Positions 15,256 through 24,540 of a stretch of DNA of 34,688 nucleotides are shown in pieces. Both the position numbers and the translations under genes were made by a program. Position 1 is the stretch's first letter. Every line of letters starts with the position of its first letter. The notes beneath the pieces were generated by a model. The model worked only from the letters and a program-made list of their open reading frames with translations. It was not told the origin of the DNA and did not search any database. This stretch comes from Acidimicrobiia bacterium (GTDB lineage Bacteria; Actinomycetota; Acidimicrobiia; IMCC26256; JAENVU01): assembly GCA_025361725.1 (NCBI GenBank), contig JANYJV010000125.1:1-34688 (forward strand). The letters run 5' to 3'.

Positions 15256-17559
15256 ATGTCCACGCCGCCCACAACCCAATCCGCACGTTCGTCACTGACC
15301 GAGGATCGCGCGCGGGCCGAGGAGCAAGGTGCCGCGCGACGGCTCAATCCGCGTGTACTCGGCTATCTGATGGGCCCAGCGGCGTTGGTCGCGATTCTGA
15401 TCATGCGCCGGTACTCCCTGGTTGCGCGTGAATCAGTCCTGCTGTGGCTCGCGGTATTCGTCGCGATCCCGCTCGTCAGCGCGATAGCGGACGGTTTGTA
15501 CCGGCGTGACCCCAGTGACGCCCGCCTCCAGCTGCGGGTGGCCTGTCACGCGGCGGCCGTCACCGTCGTCGTCTACCTCTCTGGATGGGGTCCGGTCCTG
15601 ATCGGAGCGTTCGTCTTCGTCGCGCTCGAGAACATCGCGCACGATGGATCCCGCACGTGGCGCACGACGATGGGGTGGAGCCTCGCCGGGGTGCTGAGTG
15701 GTCAGCTGATGATCTGGTGGGGATGGATGCCGTCCTTGCTGTCGGATGAACAGGCCCAAGCTCTCGGTCTCATGGGCGCCTTCGTCCTGGTGTTCGTGAT
15801 TCGCATGGCGGGCGCTGCTGCCGAGCAGAAGGAAGACGCGGAAGCGGCGATGCGGGCGAGTGAGGACCGGTTCCGGTCGTTGGTACAACACTCGTCGGAC
15901 ACCACACTCGTCATCCGCACGGATCAGACGATTACCTACGCGAGCCCGGCGACGGCATCGCTCCTCGGGCGCGCATCGGACGCGGTGGTCGGTATGAAAG
16001 CACTCGAACTGGTGCACCCCGACGATCGCGAACGCGCCGCACTCCAACTCGCGGCTCGACTCACGGACGATGCGCCGACAGATCCGGTCGAGTTCCGGAT
16101 GGAACACCAAAACGGAACCTGGCGCGACGTCGAAGCGGTGATCAGCGATCTGCGCGAGACGAAGTCAGTTGCCGGGTTCGTTGCGAACCTGCGCGACGCG
16201 ACCGATCGCAAGGAAGCTGAAGCGCTGCTCGCGCATCAAGCCGTGCACGATCCCCTCACCGGACTTGCCAATCGAACCCTGATCCTGGACCGCGCCGAAC
16301 AGATGCTTGCCCGGTGTTCTCGATCGCACGAACCCGCGGCGGCCCTGTTCGTCGACCTCGACAATTTCAAAGACGTCAACGACACCCTCGGTCACGAAGG
16401 GGGCGACAAGTTGCTCCAGGCGATCGCTGGCCGCTTTCTCGCGACGGTCCGAGTGAGTGACACCGTCGGTCGGCTCGGTGGCGACGAGTTCGTGATTCTG
16501 ACGGAGGGAAGTTCGCTCGCAGCAGGACCCGAGCTTTTGGCCGAGCGGCTCCACGAAGTCCTCAACGAACCGTTTCATCTCGAGGGATTCGACGGTCGAC
16601 CGGTGGTGATCACCGGAAGCATCGGGATCTCGAGCGGTCACCGAGGATCGGCGGAGGAACTTCTCCGCGATGCCGACCTGGCGCTCTACCGGGCGAAGGG
16701 CGAGGGCAAGGACCGCTGGGTCCTGTTCGAACCCGCGATGCAATCGGAAGTCCTCGATCGCCTGGGCCTGAAAATGGACTTGCAAAGCGCGCTCGAACGC
16801 GACGAGTTCTACCTGCTGTATCAACCGCTGTTCGATTTGGCCACGACCCAGATCTACGGAGTCGAGGCGTTGATCCGCTGGCGGCACCCGACTCGCGGGA
16901 TCGTTGGGCCTGACGAGTTCATCCCGATGCTCGAGGAGAGTGGACTCATCATCGAGGTCGGGCGGTGGGTGCTCGCCGAAGCGTGCCGGCAGACGGCGGA
17001 ATGGAAGCGGCACGGTTATGACCTGACCGTGTCGGTGAACGTGTCGATGCGCCAGCTCGAGACATCGACGTTGATCGACCACGTGCGCCAAGCTCTCGAT
17101 GCCGCGGGGTTGGATGCTGGGTCGCTGTTGATCGAGATCACCGAAACGGCGCTGATGCGTGACGCGGATGCGACGATCGCCCGCCTCACGAAGTTGAAGT
17201 CTCTCGGTGTTCAGATTGCGATCGACGACTTCGGAACCGGGTACTCGTCGCTCGGCTACCTGCGTCAGTTCCCGGTCGACTCACTCAAGATCGATCGGTC
17301 GTTCATCACGGCTATGGGTGACTCGCCCGAATCCGGGGTCCTGATCCACACGATGGTGGCATTGGGCCGGGCACTCGGGCTCGGGACCTTGGCCGAAGGG
17401 ATCGAAGACGAGGAGCAGCTGGAGCGGCTCCGAACCGAAGGGTGTGAACGCGGCCAGGGCTTTCTCGTGTCGCGGCCGATCGAGGCCCAGCAGGTCGTAC
17501 TCATGCTCGATGCGCAAGGAGCGGTTTCCAGGGCGCGAGCGGCGGCGATCGGTCCGTGA
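15256..17559 (+). CDS. membrane PAS-GGDEF-EAL c-di-GMP synthase/phosphodiesterase
   Basis: 767 residues from ATG 15256. An N-terminal membrane region of about five or six hydrophobic segments (about 35-190) is followed by a PAS domain (about 200-315). The GGDEF domain has intact GGDEF at 408-412 and an RxxD inhibitory site (R399-D402) five residues before it. The EAL domain has EAL at 537-539, NVSMRQL, EITET, DDFGTGYSS starting at Asp657, LKID and LAEGIED. All hallmark residues I can check are present, so both synthesis and hydrolysis of cyclic di-GMP are possible. In such proteins one activity usually dominates, set by the sensor. The divergent neighbour is a polysaccharide chain-length kinase, which hints that c-di-GMP and surface polysaccharide are linked. 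Confidence 0.93.
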   Translation: MSTPPTTQSARSSLTEDRARAEEQGAARRLNPRVLGYLMGPAALVAILIMRRYSLVARESVLLWLAVFVAIPLVSAIADGLYRRDPSDARLQLRVACHAAAVTVVVYLSGWGPVLIGAFVFVALENIAHDGSRTWRTTMGWSLAGVLSGQLMIWWGWMPSLLSDEQAQALGLMGAFVLVFVIRMAGAAAEQKEDAEAAMRASEDRFRSLVQHSSDTTLVIRTDQTITYASPATASLLGRASDAVVGMKALELVHPDDRERAALQLAARLTDDAPTDPVEFRMEHQNGTWRDVEAVISDLRETKSVAGFVANLRDATDRKEAEALLAHQAVHDPLTGLANRTLILDRAEQMLARCSRSHEPAAALFVDLDNFKDVNDTLGHEGGDKLLQAIAGRFLATVRVSDTVGRLGGDEFVILTEGSSLAAGPELLAERLHEVLNEPFHLEGFDGRPVVITGSIGISSGHRGSAEELLRDADLALYRAKGEGKDRWVLFEPAMQSEVLDRLGLKMDLQSALERDEFYLLYQPLFDLATTQIYGVEALIRWRHPTRGIVGPDEFIPMLEESGLIIEVGRWVLAEACRQTAEWKRHGYDLTVSVNVSMRQLETSTLIDHVRQALDAAGLDAGSLLIEITETALMRDADATIARLTKLKSLGVQIAIDDFGTGYSSLGYLRQFPVDSLKIDRSFITAMGDSPESGVLIHTMVALGRALGLGTLAEGIEDEEQLERLRTEGCERGQGFLVSRPIEAQQVVLMLDAQGAVSRARAAAIGP

Positions 17560-17581
17560 GCGATCCCCCGAGTTGACCGCG

Positions 17582-17821
17582 CTATCGAGTCGGCAGCAGA
17601 TCGTCGGTCGGCGGCGCCAGCGCTTCGTAGAGATCCGCCGATCCCTGACCGGGCGCATCCGCCGTCGGTCCCTCGATCGTGGACTCCTCGAGATCGTCCT
17701 CGAGGCCGAGATATCCGAGCCAGTCTTGCGGGGTCGCGTCCTGGTCGGGTCGCCAAAAGGTGTCGTCGCGAACGAGAGCCGTCGGCTCGAGATCCGTCGT
17801 CGTGTCCGATGTGGTCGTCAT
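17582..17821 (-). CDS. hypothetical small acidic protein
   Basis: 79 residues if started at ATG 17821; a longer frame to 17884 exists. No ribosome site is evident. The protein is acidic and Thr/Asp/Glu/Pro-rich with a central DATPQDWLGYLGLEDDLEE, which looks like an amphipathic helix in an otherwise disordered chain. No family recognised. It lies 92 bases downstream of the ABC exporter operon on the same strand and could be its last gene. Reality uncertain. Confidence 0.4.
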   Translation of the reverse strand: MTTTSDTTTDLEPTALVRDDTFWRPDQDATPQDWLGYLGLEDDLEESTIEGPTADAPGQGSADLYEALAPPTDDLLPTR

Positions 17822-17913
17822 GCACGATGTATCGGCACATCGCCTCGGGGAACTGGATCTCGAGTTTTCCGTCCGCTCCCGCACGGCTGACGGGCGTCAG
17901 TGGTGTTGCCGGC

Positions 17914-19800
17914 TCACGAGACTTCGACGGCCGGCGCCGCGAACTGCGCGTTGTACAGCCGGGCGTACGCACCGTCCGCCGCCAGCAGCGTTTCGTGGTC
18001 GCCTTGTTCCATGATCTGACCGTCTTCCATCACGAGGATCGTGTCGGCGTCTCTGATCGTCGACAACCGATGGGCGATCACGAAGCTCGTTCGGTTGGAT
18101 CGCAGCGCGGCCATCGCGCGCTGGATCATCACCTCGGTGCGAGTGTCCACGGAACTGGTGGCCTCGTCGAGGATCAGAATGGTGGGGTTGGCGAGGAACG
18201 CGCGAGCGATGGTGAGGAGCTGTTTCTCGCCCGCGCTGACGCTGCCGCCTTCGTCGTCGACCACGGTGTCGTAGCCGTGCGGCAGCGAGTGCACGAATCG
18301 ATCGACGTACGTCGCTTGCGCCGCGGCGAGGATCTGGTCGTCCGTCGCGTTGAGATTCCCGTACGCGATGTTCTCCCGAATGGTGCCGCCGAACAACCAC
18401 GTGTCCTGGAGCACCATGCCCATGTTCGAGCGGAGGTCGCGGCGGCGCATGTTGGAGATGTCGATGCCGTCAAGCAGGATTGCGCCGCCGTCGAGTTCGT
18501 AGAACCGCATGAGCAGGTTCACCAGGGTGGTCTTGCCCGCGCCGGTCGGACCGACGATCGCAATGGTCTGACCGGGCTGAGCGACGAGCGAGAGGTCCTC
18601 GATCAACGGTCGCTCAGGGTTGTACGAGAACGACACGTGATCGAACTCGACGCGACCCTTCGGTTCGAGGTCTTCGAGCGGAATCGCCGCCTCTTCCGGG
18701 TCCTCAGGTGCGTCGAGGAGTTCGAAGACCCGCTCCGCAGACGCAATGCCGGATTGCATCACATTGATCATCGATGCGAGTTGGGTCAACGGCTGGGTGA
18801 ACTGGCGCGAGTACTGGATGAAGGCCTGGATGTCACCGATGGTCATCTGTCCCGAAGACACCCGGAGGCCGCCGATGAGCGCGATGGCGACGTAGTTCAG
18901 ATTGCCGAAGAACATCATGGCGGGCTGGATCGCGCCCGAGATGAACTGCGCGCCGAAGCTCGCCTTGAACAGCTCTTCGTTCTTCTCGTTGAACTTCGCC
19001 TCGATGTCGCGTTGGCGCCCGAACACCTTGACGAGCGAGTGACCCGTGAAGGCTTCTTCGACCTGCGCGTTCAGGGTGCCGGTGTGGCGCCATTGATCGA
19101 CGAACTTCTGCTTGGACCGTTTCGTGATCCGCTTCATCGTGAAGATCGACAACGGGATCGTCACCGCGGCAACGAGGGCCAGCATCGGCGAGATGGTGAA
19201 CATCATGATCAGGACACCGGCGATGGAGAGCGACGACGTGAGCAGTTGGCTCATCGTCTGCTGCAAGCTTTGCGCGAGGTTGTCGATGTCGTTCGTGACG
19301 CGACTCAACATGTCGCCGCGCGGTTGTCGGTCCACGTAACGCAGCGGCATCCGGTGGAGCTTGTCCTCGACGTCGGCGCGCAACCGGAACATCGCCCGCT
19401 GGACGACACCGGCGAGGAGGTATGCCTGCGAGTACGAAAGGAGGGAACTCACGACGTAGATCCCGAGGACGAGCAGCAGCCGAGAATGGAGACGCGCGAA
19501 CGGAATGCCCTTGCCGCCGAAGGCGCCGGTCACGATCATGTTCGTGGCACCGCCGAGCAACTTCGGCGCCAAGACCAACAGCGTGACGCTGGTGATCGCC
19601 AACGCCAAGACTGCGAAGACACCGATCGCCTCGGGTCGGAGTCGCTGGGCGAGGCGACGGGTGGAGTTCTTGAAGTCCTTGGATCGCTCGAGTGGCATAC
19701 CGGCCGCCCCGAACCGGCCTCCGAACCCACCCCGCTGCTCCTCCGCAGGAGGCTTCACCACCGCGTGTTCGTCGGCACTCACGCCTTCCGCTTCACTCAT
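17914..19800 (-). CDS. ABC exporter half-transporter, subunit with consensus ATPase motifs
   Basis: 628 residues from ATG 19800. A six-helix type-I exporter membrane domain (about 55-360) is followed by the nucleotide-binding domain (about 380-620): Walker A GPTGAGKTT, Q-loop VLQDTWLF, signature VSAGEKQ, Walker B ILILDEATSSVD with catalytic Glu, and H-loop VIAHRLS. Its Walker B and H-loop are canonical, but its signature (SAGEK) departs from SGGQ. The partner encoded upstream shows the opposite pattern, so the two form a heterodimer with one working ATP site and one degenerate site, as in TM287/288 and LmrCD. The N-terminus carries an extra Glu/Gly-rich extension of about 50 residues. Substrate unknown; drug or lipid export is the family's usual role. 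Confidence 0.92.
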   Translation of the reverse strand: MSEAEGVSADEHAVVKPPAEEQRGGFGGRFGAAGMPLERSKDFKNSTRRLAQRLRPEAIGVFAVLALAITSVTLLVLAPKLLGGATNMIVTGAFGGKGIPFARLHSRLLLVLGIYVVSSLLSYSQAYLLAGVVQRAMFRLRADVEDKLHRMPLRYVDRQPRGDMLSRVTNDIDNLAQSLQQTMSQLLTSSLSIAGVLIMMFTISPMLALVAAVTIPLSIFTMKRITKRSKQKFVDQWRHTGTLNAQVEEAFTGHSLVKVFGRQRDIEAKFNEKNEELFKASFGAQFISGAIQPAMMFFGNLNYVAIALIGGLRVSSGQMTIGDIQAFIQYSRQFTQPLTQLASMINVMQSGIASAERVFELLDAPEDPEEAAIPLEDLEPKGRVEFDHVSFSYNPERPLIEDLSLVAQPGQTIAIVGPTGAGKTTLVNLLMRFYELDGGAILLDGIDISNMRRRDLRSNMGMVLQDTWLFGGTIRENIAYGNLNATDDQILAAAQATYVDRFVHSLPHGYDTVVDDEGGSVSAGEKQLLTIARAFLANPTILILDEATSSVDTRTEVMIQRAMAALRSNRTSFVIAHRLSTIRDADTILVMEDGQIMEQGDHETLLAADGAYARLYNAQFAAPAVEVS

Positions 19801-19888
19801 GATTTCCGCTCTTGGCCCTGCGGGCCGGGCCGCTCGGGCCCCGTTCCGCTGGCTGATCGGCTGCGAGCGCGTGCCGGTCTCGCTTCAC

Positions 19889-21625
19889 TCATGCCGCGGC
19901 TTCTTCTTCGGTGAGTTGGGAGGCGACGATTTCTTGGTAGGTCGGACAAGATTCGAGGAGTTCGGAGTGCGTGCCGTGGCCCACCTGCCGGCCATCTTCG
20001 ATGACGAGGATCTGGTCGGCGTGGCGGATCGTGGACACCCGCTGCGCCACGATGACGGTGACCGCGTCGGTCACTACCGGCACGAGTGCTGCCCGCAAGT
20101 GCGCGTCCGTGGCGAGGTCGAGCGCCGAGAATGAATCGTCGAAGAGGTAGATGCCCGGGCGGCGCACCAGCGCGCGGGCAATGGCCAACCGTTGTCGTTG
20201 GCCGCCGGAGACGTTCGATCCGCCCTGCGCGACGACCGCGTCGAGCCCGCCCGGCATGGCCGCGACGAATCCCATGGCCTGGGCCACCTCGAGCGCCGCC
20301 CAGAGCTCTTCGTCGGTGGCTGTGGGGTTGGCGTGACGCAGGTTGCTGGCAACACTGCCGGTAAAGAGATACGGCTTCTGCGGGACGAGACCGATCCGAC
20401 TCCACAGCAGCTCCGGCTCGATGTCTCGCACGTTGACACCATCGACGAGGACGTCGCCGCCGGTGGCGTCGAACAATCGCGGCACCAGATTCAACAGCGT
20501 GGTCTTGCCGGCACCGGTACTCCCGATGATCGCGACGGTCTCGCCCGCGCCGGCCCTGAAGGTGATGTCACACAGCACGGGGTTTTCCGCGCCCGGGTAT
20601 TTGAACTCGACGTTGCGGAGCTCGAGTGAGCTCGGCCCGGTGAGTTCGGTGACTGGGTCCGTCGGCGGAACGACCGAGGATGTGGCGTTGAGTACTTCTT
20701 GGATTCGCTCCGCACTGACGGACGCGCGTGGTGCCATCACCGCAACGAACGTCGCCATCATGACGGACATCAGGATCTGGATGAGGTAGCTGAGGAACGC
20801 GATGAGCGCGCCGACCTTCATCTGGCCGTTGCTGATGCGATCCGCACCGATCCAGATCGCGGCGACGCTGGATGCGTTGAGGACGAACACGACGGTCGGG
20901 AACATGAACGCCATGAGCCGGCCGGCGCGCAGCGACGTCATGGTGAGGTCGTCGTTGGCGTGAGCGAACCGGTCTGCTTCGTGGGGTTCGCGCACGAATG
21001 CACGAACCACCCGCATGCCGGTGATCTGTTCCCGCAAGACCTCGTTGATGCGGTCGATGCGAACCTGCATGACCTGGAACTGGGGAACCATGCGCACGAT
21101 CACGAGGCCGACGGCGATCACCAGTACCGGCACGCTGACGAGGAGGAGTAACGAGAGTGGGCCGTCCTCCCGGACCGCCATGATCGCGCCGCCGATGATC
21201 GTGATCGGGGCGGCGACGAGCAGCGTGCACGACATCAGGACGAGTACCTGCACCTGGGTGACGTCGTTCGTGATGCGCGTGATGAGTGACGGCGCACCGA
21301 ACGCGGCCACGTCCTGTGCGGAGAAGTCCGTGACTCGGTGAAAGAGCGCCGACCGCACGTCGCGGCCGAAGGCCATCGCGGCGCGCGCGCCGTAGCGAAC
21401 GGCCGCGATCGCGAACACCACCTGCACCAGGGTGATGAGGAGCATGAGACCGCCGGTCCGCCAGATGTAGCCGGTGTCGTGCGCGGCGATTCCTTTGTCG
21501 ATGATGTCCGCGTTCAGCGAGGGGAGGAACAGCGTGCCCATCGTTTGGACGAAAGTCAGGGCGAGGACGACGGTCAGTAGGCCGCGGTATCGGAGCAGAT
21601 AGGTGCGCAGCAGTCGGATCAACAT
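19889..21625 (-). CDS. ABC exporter half-transporter, subunit with degenerate ATPase motifs
   Basis: 578 residues from ATG 21625, which has GGGGA about 6 bases upstream; it overlaps the end of the TetR gene by 7 bases. A six-helix membrane domain precedes the nucleotide-binding domain: Walker A GSTGAGKTT, Q-loop VPQKPYLF, signature VSGGQRQR (canonical), Walker B IYLFDDSFSALD with Asp in place of the catalytic Glu, and an H-loop with Gln in place of His (VIVAQRVST). These substitutions define the degenerate half of heterodimeric exporters. Its canonical signature would complete the working site with the partner's Walker motifs. The partner gene starts 88 bases after this stop. Expression is probably controlled by the TetR protein encoded just upstream. 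Confidence 0.93.
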   Translation of the reverse strand: MLIRLLRTYLLRYRGLLTVVLALTFVQTMGTLFLPSLNADIIDKGIAAHDTGYIWRTGGLMLLITLVQVVFAIAAVRYGARAAMAFGRDVRSALFHRVTDFSAQDVAAFGAPSLITRITNDVTQVQVLVLMSCTLLVAAPITIIGGAIMAVREDGPLSLLLLVSVPVLVIAVGLVIVRMVPQFQVMQVRIDRINEVLREQITGMRVVRAFVREPHEADRFAHANDDLTMTSLRAGRLMAFMFPTVVFVLNASSVAAIWIGADRISNGQMKVGALIAFLSYLIQILMSVMMATFVAVMAPRASVSAERIQEVLNATSSVVPPTDPVTELTGPSSLELRNVEFKYPGAENPVLCDITFRAGAGETVAIIGSTGAGKTTLLNLVPRLFDATGGDVLVDGVNVRDIEPELLWSRIGLVPQKPYLFTGSVASNLRHANPTATDEELWAALEVAQAMGFVAAMPGGLDAVVAQGGSNVSGGQRQRLAIARALVRRPGIYLFDDSFSALDLATDAHLRAALVPVVTDAVTVIVAQRVSTIRHADQILVIEDGRQVGHGTHSELLESCPTYQEIVASQLTEEEAAA

Positions 21626-22296
21626 GGCAGTCCCCGTTCCCAAACCGCCGGGCCCGAGTCGTCCGCGTTGGTGGTGGTGGTCGCGGTGCGAATGCCGTCG
21701 AGCAGCACGGACACGATCTCCTCGGAGGTCAGGGGCGCTTCGAGCAACAGCGCCGGATGGGTCCCGGCGATGGTCAGGCCGCGCAGGAGATGGGCAGCCT
21801 CCATGGGGCTGCGTCGCAACGAGTCGCGGTCGGGTTCGAAGACCTTGGCGATCTTGCTGAGGTCGGTGGACTGTTGTTGGACGGCAAGGGCAGAACCGGT
21901 CGAGCGCATCATCTCGATGGCCGTTCGGATGCGCATGATGTCGGCGACGCGTCGGCGCACGATCTCAACCGCCGCGATCACACGCGGCTCGAGGGGGAGG
22001 GAGGGGTCGATGGCGTCGAGCGCCGCGTCGGTCGCGGATGAGTCGAGTGCCGATCCGAGCACCGCGCCGAGCAAGGAGTCTTTGTCCGGAAATGCCCGAA
22101 AAATGGTGCCTTCGGCAATGCCGGCAGCCTCCGCGATCTGACGGGTCGTGACCGAAGATCCGTGCTCCAAGATCAACGGAAGGGTGGCCGCAACGATGCG
22201 CGCTCGGCGTTCTTCCGGGGGAAGCGCCGAGGCCCTCGAACGACCGGTTTCAGTGACTATTGGAGCGCTTTCGGACACAGTTGGAGTTGCAGGCAC
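21619..22296 (-). CDS. TetR-family repressor of the downstream ABC exporter
   Basis: 225 residues from GTG 22296. The helix-turn-helix lies in VTTRQIAEAAGIAEGTIFRAFPDKDSLL, the standard TetR pattern, preceded by RRARIVAATLPLILEHG. The C-terminal ligand-binding half is helical and unassigned. A perfect palindromic operator sits 12 bases upstream. The -10-like TAGAGT (22303-22308 on the minus strand) would start transcription at or next to the GTG, so the message may be leaderless, which would explain the missing ribosome site. The last codons overlap the exporter gene, so repressor and transporter are one autoregulated transcript. The inducer is probably a transported compound. Confidence 0.92.
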   Translation of the reverse strand: MPATPTVSESAPIVTETGRSRASALPPEERRARIVAATLPLILEHGSSVTTRQIAEAAGIAEGTIFRAFPDKDSLLGAVLGSALDSSATDAALDAIDPSLPLEPRVIAAVEIVRRRVADIMRIRTAIEMMRSTGSALAVQQQSTDLSKIAKVFEPDRDSLRRSPMEAAHLLRGLTIAGTHPALLLEAPLTSEEIVSVLLDGIRTATTTTNADDSGPAVWERGLPC

Positions 22297-22308
22297 CCGG
22301 CGACTCTA

Positions 22309-22330
22309 GGTGAGTGAGCACTCACTCACC
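22309..22330. promoter_or_regulatory. TetR operator, perfect 10-base-pair-arm palindrome
   Basis: GGTGAGTGAG and its exact complement CTCACTCACC flank the two bases CA at 22319-22320. It lies between the stop of the RecQ gene (22331) and the GTG of the TetR gene, and just upstream of the putative -10 box. The TGAGTGA/TCACTCA core is the kind of site bound by many TetR repressors. Confidence 0.82.
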
Positions 22331-24385
22331 TCATTCGGCGGTCCCGAGGGCGAGGGTGAAGGGGATGACGGGACCCGAGCCGGCGTCGCGGAGTACGCCA
22401 CCGACCTCGGTCAGCGTCCAGCGAGAGTCGGCAATGTCGTCGATGAGGAGCACCGGCCCGGTCGCAACCGAGTCATTCGCGGCGAACGCACCGCGCACAT
22501 TGGCGTGCTGTTGGGCGCTGTTCTCCATCGTCGACTGTCGTTCGGTGGCGCGCACCTGGGTGACGACGGGACGGTAGGGGATGCGCAGACCATCCGCGAC
22601 CCGTTGGGCGAAGGAGGCAACGAGCGCGGGCGCATGCAGGGACGGCACGCTCGTGACCCAGCGCGGCCGCGGGTCGGGTTCCCACGTCCGGAACAACCGG
22701 ACGGTGGCATCCACGAGGTCGTCGGAGAACTGGCCGGCAACGCGCTGGTCTCGCACCAGGCCGCCCCACCCGCCGTCGCCGAGATAGGAGAGCGCACGAC
22801 CGGGCTCGAGTTGGGCGTCGGCGGGGATGCGGCCACCTTCGGCGCGCATCTTGCGGGGATCGATCGTGAGGGGCTGGCTCCGGAGATACTCCTGCGCGCG
22901 CACGATCCGGGCGCGGTCGAGTTCGACCGGCAGTCCGGATCCGGTGCACCGGGAGCACCGGCCGCACGCGGTTGCCGTCGGGTCGTCCAGCGCGCGACCG
23001 AGCAGCTCCATCAGACAGGTCTCGCTCGCGAGGTAGTCGTCCATCACGCGCTGTTCGGCACGACGCTGATTCGTGACGTTCTCGATCCGCTCGGTCGGGT
23101 ACTCCCAAGGCAGTGTGGTGCGGCGGTACTTCGTGCCGTCGCGCGCCACCACACCTTCGACCTCGAGGATCTTCAACATCGACGTGAGTCGACCGCGACG
23201 AATGTTCACCTCGGTCTCGATATCGCCGATTCGCACCCAGTCGCCGCGGTCTTCGAGGAGCGCAACGATGTCGTTCGCGATCTCGGCCGGTGGAAACGCG
23301 GTGCGGATGAAGTAGTCCTGGATGTCACGGTCCTCGTGACCGCTGAGCAGCACACCGTGGGCCTCACTGAGCGCACGTCCGGCGCGTCCGACCTGCTGGT
23401 AGTACGCGATCGGCGATCCCGGGGATTGGTAGTGGATCACGAACGCGAGATCGGGCTTGTCGTAGCCCATGCCGAGCGCCGAGGTGGCGACCAACACCTT
23501 GAGTTCGTTGGCGAGCAGACGATCCTCGAGCCGCTGGCGCAGCTCGGGATCGGTATCTCCGCTGTACGCCGCGGCGTCGATACCTTCCCGGCTCAGCCAG
23601 CCGGCGACGCGGTCGCAGTCCGCCACGGTTAGGCAGTAGACGATCCCGGTACCGGCGAGCGTGGGGATGATGGTGGCGAGCCAGGCCAATCGTTCAGGCT
23701 GGCTCGGCATCCGCAGGGTGTCGAGGACCAAGCTCGGCCGAGCCAACGACCCGCGGATCGTGCGCATCTCCGCGCCGAACTGCGTCTCGATATCCGCGAC
23801 GACCCGGTCGTTGGCCGTCGCGGTGGTGCCGAGCACCGGCACCGAGTCCGGTAGAAGTTCGAGCACCTGCGCGATCCGGCGATAGTCGGGCCGGAAGTCA
23901 TGGCCCCAGTCGCTGATGCAGTGCACTTCGTCGACGACGAGCAGACCCACACGTGGTGCGAGGGACGGGAGCACCGATTCGCGGAACGACGAGTTTGCGA
24001 ACCGTTCCGGCGAAATGAGGAGCACATCGATCTCGTCACGGGCGAGTCGGTCGGCGATCTCGTCCCAGTCGTCTCGGTTGTTGCTGTTGATCGAAACGGT
24101 GGTGACCCCGCCGCGTTCGCCCGAGGCGATCTGGTTGCGCATCAATGCCAGCAGCGGAGAGACGATGACGGTGGGCCCGGCGCCGCGATTGCGAAGGAGC
24201 CGCGTCGCGACGAAATAGACCGCGCTCTTCCCCCACCCGGTGCGCTGCACCACGAGCACACGGCGGCGGTCGGCCACCAGCGCCTCAATGGCGTCGAGCT
24301 GACCGTCGCGAAAGGTGGCCGCCGACGAACCGACGAGCGCGCGCAGGACGTCGAGCGCTTCGGCGGCCAGGCGATCGTCGGTCAT
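22331..24385 (-). CDS. recQ: RecQ-family ATP-dependent DNA helicase with C-terminal phosphoribosyltransferase-like domain
   Basis: 684 residues from ATG 24385; ATG 24415 is an alternative, and neither has a strong ribosome site. Walker A RTGWGKS (Lys53), DEVH box (152-155) followed by CISDWGHDFRPDYRRI, TTATA motif III, and QxxGRAGR motif VI (YYQQVGRAGRALSE) define a RecQ helicase. The zinc-binding region reads C-x16-C-x2-C-x2-C. In place of an HRDC domain, the last 170 residues contain VLLIDDIADSRWTLTEVGGVLRDAG, the PRPP-loop pattern of ComF-like phosphoribosyltransferases, with SRW where TG is usual. This long form is known in actinobacteria, where the tail's role is unclear. Helicase role: unwinding of recombination intermediates in repair. 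Confidence 0.9.
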   Translation of the reverse strand: MTDDRLAAEALDVLRALVGSSAATFRDGQLDAIEALVADRRRVLVVQRTGWGKSAVYFVATRLLRNRGAGPTVIVSPLLALMRNQIASGERGGVTTVSINSNNRDDWDEIADRLARDEIDVLLISPERFANSSFRESVLPSLAPRVGLLVVDEVHCISDWGHDFRPDYRRIAQVLELLPDSVPVLGTTATANDRVVADIETQFGAEMRTIRGSLARPSLVLDTLRMPSQPERLAWLATIIPTLAGTGIVYCLTVADCDRVAGWLSREGIDAAAYSGDTDPELRQRLEDRLLANELKVLVATSALGMGYDKPDLAFVIHYQSPGSPIAYYQQVGRAGRALSEAHGVLLSGHEDRDIQDYFIRTAFPPAEIANDIVALLEDRGDWVRIGDIETEVNIRRGRLTSMLKILEVEGVVARDGTKYRRTTLPWEYPTERIENVTNQRRAEQRVMDDYLASETCLMELLGRALDDPTATACGRCSRCTGSGLPVELDRARIVRAQEYLRSQPLTIDPRKMRAEGGRIPADAQLEPGRALSYLGDGGWGGLVRDQRVAGQFSDDLVDATVRLFRTWEPDPRPRWVTSVPSLHAPALVASFAQRVADGLRIPYRPVVTQVRATERQSTMENSAQQHANVRGAFAANDSVATGPVLLIDDIADSRWTLTEVGGVLRDAGSGPVIPFTLALGTAE

Positions 24386-24540
24386 GGCCGGACCGTATCC
24401 GCACCGCGCGACCATGATCCGGGCCGAGTGGCCCGGATCTGGCGGTCCGGATCGGGCGATCCCGTTGCTGGAGAGGGTCCAACGTCTCGGCGCAGCCCGG
24501 CGTTACCGTCCTGATGCCAGATCGGCCAGGGGAGGTGGAC

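Noticed and set aside
17809-19914. Long plus-strand open frame opposite the ABC exporter gene
   Set aside because: It is antisense to a gene with complete ABC motifs. Its translation is low-complexity, Arg/His/Glu-rich and without domains, as expected from GC-rich codon bias.
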